A stretch of DNA of 64,000 nucleotides from Paratrimastix pyriformis (lineage: Eukaryota > Preaxostyla > Paratrimastigidae), in the NCBI GenBank assembly GCA_027972325.1, contig JAPMOS010000156.1, positions 1-64,000 of the forward strand. Reading direction: 5' to 3'. This document shows, one piece after another, positions 37,178-52,700 of the stretch; the stretch's first letter is position 1, and every line of letters begins with the position of its first letter. A program made the translations under genes and the position numbers. The notes below the pieces were generated by a model. It was not told the origin of the DNA. It saw nothing but the letters and a program-made list of their open reading frames with translations, and made no database searches.

Positions 37178-38259
37178 ATGGAAGAAACGATCTACAACCT
37201 TATTCCGCAGCCTGAAGTCATTCCAGACCGCCCACCAATGTACCGCAGCATCCATTCAAATGGGGAGGTGAAAAAGCGCGCCCAGGCCTCTTTCGGTCCT
37301 GGCCAGACCCTTGCCACTTCCCCAAAAGATTTCCTCAGGAGGACTGGCCGTGATCTTCCGGAAGGTCGTCAATGCTTCTTCGATGACTCTCCCACATGCT
37401 TTTTTGCTGTTTCATGGCAGTTCGCCAATTTCGGTACGATGATTCGGAGGTCGGGGGAAGGAAGCCGCCTGTCCCAACTCGTGTCGAAGAACCCATTCAC
37501 GGGCTGACAACACAAAAAAATTTTATTACCACCAACGCTGTTGACACTATTTTTGCTGGTCTGCTTCAGCGGCTCCCAAAAGCTTCAACCACTGCCCGCA
37601 CAGTTCCACGAAAGCCACCAGAACGGGACTTCCGGTACACAAATCGACCTGGCTATGGCGAAGTTCCTCGCTACATCACAAAGATCAAATCGGAGATCGC
37701 CCGGGAGCGATCGTTTTTCGATGATCTCCAACAAACACAAACCGTCCGTGGCCTCTCTTTCTTTTTTCCGACCTTTCTCATCGCGCCCTTTACCACCAGG
37801 CCCAGGAGGAGGAGAAAATGAAGGTCCTCTCGGAGGAGGAGCGCCAGGAGATCATTTCGGGCCTGCGGGCCCGGTGGGCCCAACTCAACAAGGAGTATCA
37901 GACGATCTCCTTCACCCTGGACACGCCTGCGAAGCGTCAACGGTCTGATATGTGTCTCTGTGACGGCGAAAAGCTCTCTCTTCGAGTGTCCATCCCGCTC
38001 TTCCTCTTTCACGCTTGTTCACTCTGATCTTCATGCGCTCGTCTATTCGTCACGCTTCCCCCCGGGGTGATCGCCCGGTTCCGGCGTCACTCACTAACGT
38101 CCCTCACCCCACGGACATCCCTCTGCCCCACGAACCCGCACGCGTGACAGGAAGGAACGTTACGAGGCTCAGATGGCCCAGGTGGAGCGGGACATTGAGA
38201 AGATTGCCGGCAGGCCGTTCGTCTTTGTCGAACAGCCCCAGGGGGCCCAGCAGCAATAG
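37178..38259 (+). CDS. ENKUR: Enkurin
   Basis: Axonemal protein; in animals and green algae enkurin is a ciliary microtubule inner/associated protein with a calmodulin-binding IQ-like region. Exons 37178-37364, 37421-37743, 37800-37942, 38151-38259. Seen: the family start ETIYNLIPQPE, a Pro-rich segment, TSPKDFLRR, KNFITTNAVDTIFA (human KNFINTNAADIIMG), VPRYITKIK, then the enkurin domain LSEEERQEIISGLRARW and a final helix VERDIEKIAGRPFVFV. Four-exon structure keeps phase with donors GTCGTC, GTCCGT and GTCTGA. Strong evidence that the organism builds, or recently built, motile cilia. Confidence 0.94.
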
Positions 38260-38667
38260 CGGATATGGACGGTCAGGCTGGACAGATCGGGACTGTCTCC
38301 CGGGCACAACGAGCCCAATTTCTAATTTTCTTTCGGTTTTTCTGTGTATTCTTGCGGGATCTGCTTTCCCTCCTCTCCTGAGACTTGCGCGTACTCCCCG
38401 TCCAACAAGGATCGCGCACGAGCACAGACGCACAACAGGAAGGAAGATGTGGCCGAGACAAAATTGCACTTCAAAGCCCGATGTCCCCTCTTTTTCTATG
38501 GGCAATGTTCAAGATGTGAGAGTCTTTTGGCGATATTCTGGCCATACGGACCAGCTTCGTTGCTGACACGCAGAGCCAGAAAAATCAAAAAACGGGCGAG
38601 GGAGAGCCTCACATCCCCTGGTCCTCTCTCCACGAAGAGCAGTTTTCAAGGAACCACCGAATTGAAA
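38260..38667. other. Spacer between enkurin and tetraspanin-like gene
   Basis: About 400 bp without a credible gene; should hold the enkurin 3' end and the next promoter. TTCTGTGTATTC and other T-rich patches near 38.33 kb. Confidence 0.5.
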
Positions 38668-40050
38668 ATGGGTTGCAAGCTTGGCAGCTGCCTGATCCAC
38701 ATCATTGATATCCTCTTCCTCTGCCTCGGCCTTATTTGCATCATCGTTGGTGCCGTCATCTGGGCTCGCATCGGCCTCGTGATTGCCTGGATGCCCATTT
38801 GCTGCGTCTTCGTCGGTTTGTTCAGATTCATTTTCGCCGAATTTTGCTGATCCTTGGTCTCTTTACTGTCTTTTTGGTGAATTTTTCCAGGCGCTGCTCT
38901 TCTTCTCGTCACCATCCTTGGGTGCGCTGGTGCTGGCTTCGACAAGAACATGCCCAACGAGAAGCCCTGCGCTAAGTGGAGCCTTGTCATCTACTTCTTC
39001 TGCGTCCTCATCATCGCTCTGGCTCTGGGTGTTGCTGCCACCCTCTGCCTCGTCGCCTGGGCTAAGGTGAAGGCTATTGTTATTGCCAACCTGCCCAGTC
39101 TGTTTGAGCTCTCTCATCTTGAACATGCTTTCATGATGGTTCCCTAGTGCTGCTGGAGAAGCTGAAGGACGTCATTGCCGACTATGCTCCTGAGCAGGCC
39201 ATGGATGACGTCGACCGGATCACCGAGTACATCATGTCCAACCTTAAGGTCCACTTTTTTTTTCTCCTGGCGCCTGACTCACTATTTTATGCTTCAGATC
39301 TGCGGTATCATTTGCGTCGTCATGGCGGGTCTCGTTTTCCTTGGTCTCGTTGTTGCCGGCTTCCACCTTGGTGGCCGCCTTGTCTTCAAGCACACTCTTT
39401 CCTTCGGCAACCTGGTTCTCATTCTTGCCGGTGGTATGCTGATCGCTCTTGGCATCTATGTCTACACCATTGGTCTCGTTGAGGGCAAGGGTGTTCCTCT
39501 TGCCATTGGTATTCTTGGTATCGCTGTTTGCTGCATCGCTGCTCTTGGCTTCTTTGCCACTTGCTGCACTGGCAAGGCTTGCAGCAAGGTTCTTCTCTGC
39601 TTCTACCTGGTCATCATGATCCTGATCGTCCTCGCGGTCGTGATTCTCGGCATCGTTTGCGCCGCCTTCACCGACACTGTTGGGTCGACTGTCGATTCTT
39701 TCTGCTCCAAGAACACCACTGCCCCGCTCTGCGAGAAGGCTTTCACCATGCTGTGCGACCCCACCGTTGGCATGAACTGCACCGGTCTCACCAACACCAC
39801 CGCCATGATCTCCGCCGTCAAGAACTACGTCATGGGCAACCTGAAGATGGTTGGCGCTGCCGCCATCTGGATTGGTGTTTGGATGATCTACCTCATTCTG
39901 GCCGGCTTCATTAACTGCTGCCTGCCCGAGCGCGCCGACAACGAGGGTGCCTCGAAGGAGGAGATTAAGCCCGGCCAGGCTGGTGCCATGCCCAACTATG
40001 CCTCTCAGGCCCAGCCCGCTACCGCCGCCCCTGCTGGCGCTGGTCTGTGA
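38668..40050 (+). CDS. Eight-pass membrane protein made of two tetraspanin-like units
   Basis: Exons 38668-38815, 38891-39097, 39148-39249, 39299-40050; about 400 residues. The first half has three hydrophobic segments (DILFLCLGLICIIVGAVIWA; ICCVFVGAALLLVTILGCAG; WSLVIYFFCVLIIALALGVA), a roughly 45-residue loop, then a fourth. The second half repeats the plan: LVLILAGGMLIALGIYVYT, GVPLAIGILGIAVCCIAALG followed by CCTGKACSK, LVIMILIVLAVVILGIVC, a Cys-rich loop of about 65 residues, and AAIWIGVWMIYLILAGFINCC. This matches tetraspanin topology twice, but the CCG signature in the large loop is missing. Juxtamembrane Cys could be palmitoylated. Predicted plasma or contractile-vacuole membrane; function unknown. 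The ATG gives M-G-C-K, without a signal peptide. Confidence 0.78.
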
Positions 40051-40343
40051 GTGACACTGCCGCGCCTTCTCACTTCAGTTTTCCAATAGGCTACTAAACG
40101 GTTCGGCTCCTCAACGGCTCATTCGCATCTGGAGGGGCGCGCTTTGGTTTTTTGCACAGATCCCTGCCCTCCTCCATTGCTTGTTGTCTTTTTTGAGGTC
40201 AAGACTTTCTGTTTTGCGACCATCTCCCTTGCGCTCGAGGGGCAAGAGTATTTCCAGGGAGATCACGTGGTCTGGGAGGGTCATATTGTCAGGTTGGCCG
40301 GGTGGTTGAACACGCGCTACCACTGTGCCCCCTGTCATCAGCG

Positions 40344-43300
40344 ATGAAAGCCAATCCGGAGAATTTTGAACCGCCCTTGTTCAAAGAGCCTCTGAACCTG
40401 GGCACCTGGGTCGCACTTGACTATGAACATGAACAAAGCAGGACCCATTTTCTTGGTCGGGATCTTCACTGGCATGCCGAACAACAGCTGTATGTTGACG
40501 AGCGCTGTTTGAAGCTCGTGGACGATGTCACCATGATACTCGTGGTGCCCACACCTGTTCCTGGGATCCCTTTCGCTCCGGCTGCAGATACCCCGATCTC
40601 CATGGTCGCCGCGCAATGCCCGCCTCCTATATTCCGGCCGAAGATCCTGGTCCTCAACGGAATGCCCAAATCCGGGAAAAGCTCTACTCTGAAGGTCCGC
40701 CAGTTGTTGGTTTGTTCACCACTCCACGATGGGATGCAGATCGCTGCCCGATTACTCCAAACCCGGGCCTTGGCAGACCCGGCCAACACACCCTGGTCAC
40801 GGGTTTACTACTTCCGGGCCGCCACCCAGCCAGCTCTGGGATTTGTGGAAGCATACCAGAAACTCGGGACTAGCTGGGTCACCCCCTGCCTCGTCATCCT
40901 CGATCAATACCCGGACCACCATCCGCGGCTCAACCGACTCGTGCAGGGTCTCGCCGAGGGGCCCGATGATTACTTCTTCCTCGTGTGTCCCTCCTCGTCC
41001 AATTTTCGGTGGCCTCGGAGCCTCAGTGCCCAGTGCGAGGTGGCCGACCTGCCCCCGTTCCGTCCCTCCCTGAGCTGGCAGGATTTCACTCGGATGTGGG
41101 GACGCCCCGCATGCGAGCCGCCGGAGACACGGCCGGAACTGGACGAGTCGGAGTGGTTTACGTTCGTCCCCGGGCGTGCTGTTCGACGCTCCCCGCCTGC
41201 CCGGCTCATCGTTGCCCATCCCGCGCCCGCTGCTCATGCTGCCTCGGCCCCAGACTCGGAACCCGCCAGCACCTCGCCCGGTGAGCCTCCCCCCTTCAGC
41301 AGCGAGGAGTGGAGCTCCGAAGTGCCGGCCACACCCGCCACCGCCGCCACCACCGTTCCCGATGACTCGCGCCGCTCCCTCTCCGTGGCTGATCTGTTTG
41401 TCTACTCGCAAGGCATTGTCGGGATCGCACTGGTCTGTCCCCCTCGCCCTCGTTCATCATCCCCACTTCCGCTTCACTCTTTGTCACAGATCGCCCAGCA
41501 GCCCAACTTTTTCTGCCTGCCGGGAGCCCACGACATGTATTTGGACATGAAACAGTTTCTGGCCGAGGGGCCCGATCGCCATCTTCGCCGGGCCAACATC
41601 GAATGGCTCGTGCAGAGGCGCGCCATCACCCTGGACGAGCCCACGGGGGGAGCGCTCGACATGCGGTTCATCCTGCCGGCGGCCGGGGGGAGGCCCGCCC
41701 GGCTGGGGTGCCCCTTTTTCGCCCAGCTCTACATGAAGGCCCTCGCTCATCTGCCCGTCACGACATCCGAAATCCTCGCCATTGAGGCGGCTCTGTGGAC
41801 CTGGGACGGGTACCCGGACGTGCCGGGGCGGCTCGTCAAGAGAGTGGTCATCTCCCAACCGAAGAGGCTGCTCGGGATTCCTGGGCTGGTCGACCTGCCC
41901 CGGGGCACAGCCGCCTGCGCCATTCCCCTGGAGCCCTTTCTGAAAGGCCTCTCTGACGTGAGCCACCGGAACCCTCATCCACTGCCCGTGCCCCCGCCCC
42001 GGTTCCTCCATCTGGTGCCGATCAATCCTTGCCGCCCCGCCGTTGACCTCATCAGGGTGTATGCCCCGGGTGACGCTGCCCCGACTGCCCCTGGCTCGGC
42101 CACGGCCACAGCAACCATGCAGCCCGCCAGGCCCCCGGAGCCCCAACAAGTGACGCTCCTGGTCGATCAGATCACGGTGTCCCCCCTTGCCGATCAGCAG
42201 GGCACCTTGCAGTGGCTCCTCTCGAGCGAATGCGCCGCCTTGACCCAGGGCCTCCTGGCGGCCTACCGTTGCGACCCGGCGCGCCTGCGCAAGGTGTTCG
42301 TCTTCATCGCGCCGGACCCGCCCCCCGAACGGCGGCTGCTCGTGCCGGCGGCGTTACAGGAGCGCATCGAGAAGGACCACTGGGAGGTGTGGTGGTCCGC
42401 GTTGCAGCCCTTCCTCGCACCGGCCTCCTGGATTTCGTGTGGCCTCACCACCTCGGCGGCGCCCGGCTTCGTGGCCGAGATTGCGGCTGCGGATGAGGCG
42501 GCGGTCCGTGTGTCCCCGCCCCAGCCCCAAGCATCAGCTCGCGCCCCTCTGCCCCAGTCAGTCAGCCAGTCTCGGGTTCGTGCACTAACTCGAAAATTAC
42601 TATCGAGAGAGTTTCACAAAGGGTTTGCCCAGACGGCCACCACCACTGCCCCCGTGGTCGGCCCTCCAACGGGGGACGCCCAACACCAGCCCCCCCGTCC
42701 TTGTTGTTACCCCGCCTACCCCCCCCCCCCCCCCCCCCGCAGCTGCAGCGATTCCCTTTGGAACAGTTGCGCACGTTTGCGGTTGCCAAGGGCCTCACGC
42801 CGGCCAAGTGCACGCGCCCCGAGCTGGTCCGACTCGTCAGGGAGTGGCGGCACCCCACGACCACCAGCTTGACCACCTTCAAGGCGATCATCGAGGGACC
42901 AGCGAAACGCAAAGCGGCCGCGGGACCGGCGGAGCAACCAGCGGAGGAGGAGAAACAGCGCGGGGCCGGGGAGCCGGGACCGGCGACGGATGAAGGTTCG
43001 AGGTGCTTTTCAGTCTTCCCTGCTTTTCGGTCTTCCATCTCTGCTTTTCGTTCGTTTCTCTTCTTTTATCTCCATCCAAAAAGGAGACAGCTCAACTCCT
43101 TTTGCAACCTTTTTGTGCGGCTCTCTAGGCGAGGCCGCGCCGGAGGAAGGCGAGGCCCCCGCGGGTGTCCAGCCGCTCCGCAGCTCGGGTGCCAGGAGGC
43201 GCCCGCGGGAGGCCTCCGGCGAGCACTGCGAAAGAACGCGGATGCGGCCGGGGACGGCCGAGGCTGAGGATCGTGCGCCCGTGAGGGGGCCGAGGGCTGG

Positions 43301-43567
43301 TCTGAGGAGCAAGCAAAAAGCCCGCATGGAACCCGACGCCGCCCTGGCCGAGGTCCCTCGGCAAGGACGACGCCTTTGAGGAGGTCTTGCGCCCGATCTT
43401 CCACCGGCCTTCCTCACTCACCATCCCACGCCATGCAGCTGATGGCGACATTCACGCACGGCCAGTTGCGCCCGTTCGCGGCTGCCAAAGGTCTCAGGAT
43501 TCCCCGGCTCAAGGCGGACCTGGTGAGCATGCTCATCGCGAATGCCAAGGGGACGGTGGCCGAGTAA
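40344..43567 (+). CDS. P-loop protein with two C-terminal SAP motifs, function unknown
   Basis: Exons 40344-40694, 40740-41432, 41490-42503, 42743-42995, 43129-43352, 43439-43567. A Walker A motif NGMPKSGKSS sits about 110 residues in, and a Walker-B-like CLVILDQYPD about 65 residues later. Splicing out the 45-bp first intron (donor GTCCGC) gives GKSSTLKIAARLL, a normal P-loop helix. The middle is a large alpha/beta region (PNFFCLPGAHDMYLDMKQF; ERIEKDHWEVWW) that I cannot assign. The C-terminus carries two SAP-like DNA-binding helices, LRTFAVAKGLTPAKCTRPEL and LRPFAAAKGLRIPRLKADL, separated by a basic linker. This suggests a nuclear or DNA-bound NTPase. P-loop proteins with effector-like or transposon-linked relatives exist, but I see no specific link. 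AATAAA lies at 43620. Confidence 0.75.
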
Positions 43568-43619
43568 TTGGTGGATTCCCCGAGGATCATCTTTTCCTCG
43601 CGTAGATGTTCGTGATGGG

Positions 43620-43625
43620 AATAAA
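43620..43625 (+). terminator. Probable poly(A) signal of the P-loop/SAP gene
   Basis: AATAAA 53 bp after the stop codon; a poly-C run of about 24 follows at 43660. Confidence 0.5.
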
Positions 43626-43939
43626 GGGGCCCGCCGCAACTGTCCCGTTTTGGATCCCCCCCCCCCCCCCCCCCCCCCCCCCCATGTCGTTGTCCGTGGC
43701 CATCCGCACCCCAGGACCCCAGGGTCGTCTCGCAAGCTCCCCTTCTCGCCCTCCTCGTGCGATGGTGCGGATGCTGTGTGTCGGGCATCACTTCACCAGA
43801 GCCAGATTCGACGAGAGGGCGCGTGCGACCCTACCCTCCAACCTCCAACGGTTTCCGACTTGCTTCAGTGACGCAGGGCAGCGCCAGCAGGAGCGAGAAC
43901 GAAGAGGACATTTTGGGGGTGTTTTCCTCACAAAACTTC

Positions 43940-48681
<4,742 letters not shown>

Positions 48682-49784
48682 TGAGGCGGGCGCCCCGTTT
48701 TGTATCTGATGACGGGGGATGTGGATGGCCGGACGTAGAGGATGATGGCCGTATGATGACTGGATGATGACTGGATGATGATTGAATGATGATGATGATG
48801 ACGATGATGATGTGATGATGTGATGGTGGTGGTGGGTGGTGGGTGGTGGGTGGTGGTGAGTGGTGAGTGGTGATGATGATGATTGGATGATGATGATTGG
48901 ATGATGATGATTGGCTGATGATTGGCTGATGATTGGCTGATGATTGGCTGATGATTGGCTGATGATTGGCTGATGATTGGCTGATGATTGGCTGATGATT
49001 GGCTGATGATTGGCTGATGATTGACTGATGGCTTAACAAAGGATCATTCATCTCGGCTCCTTGAAGCAGGAGGAGGGGGAAGTGACGGCAGTCGGAGCTC
49101 CGGGGGCAGCGGGCGAAAGGGCAGTCAGCACTCAAGGGGCATGGGCGCCAGGAGTGAACGAAGAGGGACCTGCCGCGCAAGCGGTGTCAGGAGTCGGCCA
49201 CAGTCCAGGCTCTCTCGCGGCCACCATTCGCAAAGAGGGGAGGGGAGGAGGAGGAGGGTGCGCGATGATGGCCTCCCCGCCCCACCCGTCTCTGGGCGTC
49301 CCCAGTGGTCCGTGTCGTCAGTTTGGCGGCCAAGGAGAGAGTGGCTCCACTCGTCACTCGTGCAGCCTGGAGGAGGCTCCATCCCCATCCCCCATCCCCC
49401 CCCATCCCCCCCCATCCCAGCTCGCCTCAACGACGCAAACTGGGGACCGGCAGTTCACCGCACAGGCCTCGTCGGACGGTGGCAGGGGCCATACATGGGG
49501 ATTTTTTTTGGCGCGGGGACGAAGTCATCGCACCCTCTTCACCACCATCGTGAACACCCTTCCCTCATCTTCAGTGCAGCAGCATGGCGATCGGTATGAA
49601 GCCCGAAGGGGCGGGAGACCGGGTCGTGTGCGATCTCTTCGGGCAACAGGTACGGGGTGTGTGTGTGCGGCAGCGGGTGTGTGTGTGGGGGTGGAGGGAA
49701 GAGAAGAGGAGGAAACAGTGACATCAAACCAGAGGTTGGGGGTTGTGGGGTGGAACGTGATATTTGCACGGCCAGGTTTTGCAC
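48682..49784. repeat. Convergent spacer with (GAT)n and 12-bp TGATTGGCTGAT array
   Basis: The 1.1 kb between two convergent stop codons. 48755-48910 is GAT and GGT simple repeat; 48908-49028 is about eleven copies of the 12-mer GATGATTGGCTGAT-type unit. 49030-49784 is unique, with no reading frame that resembles a protein. Confidence 0.85.
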
Positions 49785-52700
49785 TCAGCGACGCTCCGCC
49801 GAGGGCGAGGCCGCAGGGGTCGCTCCTGCCGTCTGTTGCTGCTGCAACTGTTGTTGTTGTTGCTGTTGCTGCTGCTGCAGTTGTTGTTGTTGTTGCTGCT
49901 GCAGTTGTTGCTGCTGCTGCTGGGAGAGCTCGTGCAGCCGCTTTTTGAAGCGGATGGCCTCGTCCTCGGCAGGGTGCGAGTACTGTGGGGATGGAGGAGA
50001 GGGGATGATAAATGTGCATCAGGGAACGGCGACGAAGCCCGTTCGAACGTGCCATCTGCGGCAGTGACCACCACCACCACCACCCCGGGTGACACGCCCA
50101 ACAACCCCTCCGCCCCAAGCAGCGACGCGCCCAGAACCGGCAACCCGCACCGCCGCGCGCCGGGCCCCGAGCACCCGAGCACCCAGCACCGATCACAACC
50201 CCGGCGCGCATGTTCCCTTGCTGTGCTGCGCGACACAGAAGCAGCATCTGCCCGCAGGAGACACGAGTGTCGCATGCAACGGCCAGCGACCCACATCATC
50301 GCAGCAACACCAACGACGCGGGAAGGCCACTCGGGCGGAGGCGCCCCACGGAATCCCAAAAAACCCTGCAGGATGCCGGCCCGCCATGAACGTGTGGTTG
50401 GCCCTTCCGTCATCTCACCGACACCAACAAATCCCGCAGGCCGCCATGGAACGAGCGGACGAGCGGAACCGATAGCGGCACATCTCCCCGACGGATGGCA
50501 GAGCGGAAACCAAAAAAAACCCAGCGCCACCAAGAACAACATGCCGATGGAGCGAGCGGAACCGATGCCGGCACGGCTCCCCGACGGACGGGAGCGCGCA
50601 GACACCAACCCCCACACACACACACACCCCCGTTACTTCGTTCCTTCTTTACACGACACACATCAGCGCCAATAACAACATGCCGATGCTGACACACCAT
50701 CTCGCCGATGGCCGGGAGCGCACAGAAACCCTAAACCCCGCAGCGCCAAAGCCAAGAACAACCACCCTTGATGGTAATGGAGCACGAGCGAACGCACACG
50801 ACCCCCCGAGGACGGACCGGTTCTGCGACTGCGTACACCCAGACGTTGCCCGCCGTGTCGCCCGCGGCCAGGGCGCGCCCGTCGGCCGTCCAGCGGCAGT
50901 GGTTCAGGGCCGGACGCACGGTTGCGGGCATGACGCTGGTGCCGGCTGCGGGCAGGGGGGCAGCGGCGCTGCCAGCCTGGCGGGTGGTCGAGCTCTCCTC
51001 GCCCGCGTAGATTCGAACGGCGGGCACCTGCAGAGGAGGGATGTGGGGGCACGAACGAGACGACAATGATGAGGAACGGAGGGAGCCGGAAGCACAGCGG
51101 TTTGGCCACGGCGCCGACCTCGGCCCGACATTGGGGGCTCTGCTCCAGGACTTACTTTTGCCCCCCCCCCCCCCCCCCCCCCCCCGGCAAGGGTGGTGCC
51201 GCGCAGCAGCCAGCAGACCTCCCCCATCCCCACCGCCGAAGGGCAAACACAGGGCAGCACAGACCTCCATGTCCTGGTTGAGGTTGAACAGGCTCAGGGC
51301 CCCCATCCCGTCGGCCGCGCAGAGGACCGCCGGATGAACGGGCGACCTGCCCCGCACCGCCCCGCCCAAATCATCGTGACGGAGGTGGTGCGGGTGAAGG
51401 AATGAAGAAGGGGGCGCGCAGCAGTGAGTAATGAAGAGAGATGAGCCAGGCGGCATCACCAGAAGGGTCGGCGGCACAGTCCATGAGGGGAAGGGCAGTG
51501 CTGTCCACCCAACGCGCCCACAAGCGACCGCCCACAAGAGCAGACCACTGGGCGTCCATGACGAAGTCCGAGAAGTCATCCAGCACGTGGATCGGCTCTT
51601 GCGATTTCTGGGAATGGAAAACAGGTGGCGGGGGCGGTGGAGGAACGGGAAACGATGAGTGGAGAGCGTGGGCATACGTTTCTGGATCATGTCAGGCGCC
51701 ACGGAGCACTCCACCGATGGGTGGGATGCAAGCAAGGCCGATTCCGCGAGGGCGGCTGGCAGGCTCAAGGGGGCGGGGGGCGCGGCGGACCCAGTGCCAG
51801 ATGCGGGTCGTCCAATCGACCGACGTCGTCGTGAAGAGACCGAGGTCCTGCGCCCACCAGACAGTCCGTTGGGCAAGTGCAACAGCAGACACACCCCGAA
51901 TGACGACACACTCACGCCGACTCACTTGCTCCCCACACTCACGCCAACTCACCAGTGACAATCGTGCTGTCTCTTCGACACCTTCTGTTTTTTTTCGCTT
52001 GACTCCTCCCTTCCTGTTTGACATGCAAACACACACCCTGTTTGACACGAACACACCTCCTCTCTCTTTTACTTGGCCGAACCGATTCGGCACAAGGCTC
52101 AGGCCAGCTTGCCTTCGATCGGGTCACACACAGCCACACGCACACACGATTCTCCTCAGGCCAGCGAGTCACACAAACACACATACCGGGTGAGGGGAGG
52201 GGGCGCTGGGCCGGACCTGGAGGGCGGGGCACGGGTTGGCGTGGATGGAGGTCACGGGTCCGTAGTGCGAGGCGAAGCGCTGCACCAGGGAGCGATCGCT
52301 GTGGGGGATAGAGGAAGAGACGAGCGGATCGCGCATGAGACCAAGCGACACGAACACAGACAACACCCGCTTCCTACACCCAACCCCGCCCCCGCCGCCC
52401 GACCCCGCACCCGGGACGTTCCTGCTCAGCCAGCCACCCGCCTTCTGATCTTCCCCCGATCACCGGTCCGTACATTCGCACCGAGGCAACCGCGGCACAG
52501 ACTTGCCCAACCTGCCCGCCTGGTAGACGATGCCGTCCTCGGCACCGCAGAGCAGCGTGTTGCTGTCGGCGGGCAGGGCGGTCATGCAGGTGACGGAGAA
52601 GGCGCGATTGGGCTGGCCAAGCTGGTAACTCTCCTACCGGGCCATAAAGGAAGGGGGATCAAGCGAGTCGTGTGGGGGTGAGGCGTTAAACTTCAAAAAC

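Noticed and set aside
40344-43567. Crinkler-type effector
   Set aside because: The P-loop and general layout brought this to mind, but there is no recognisable N-terminal LFLAK-like region, and the SAP motifs are not typical of those proteins.
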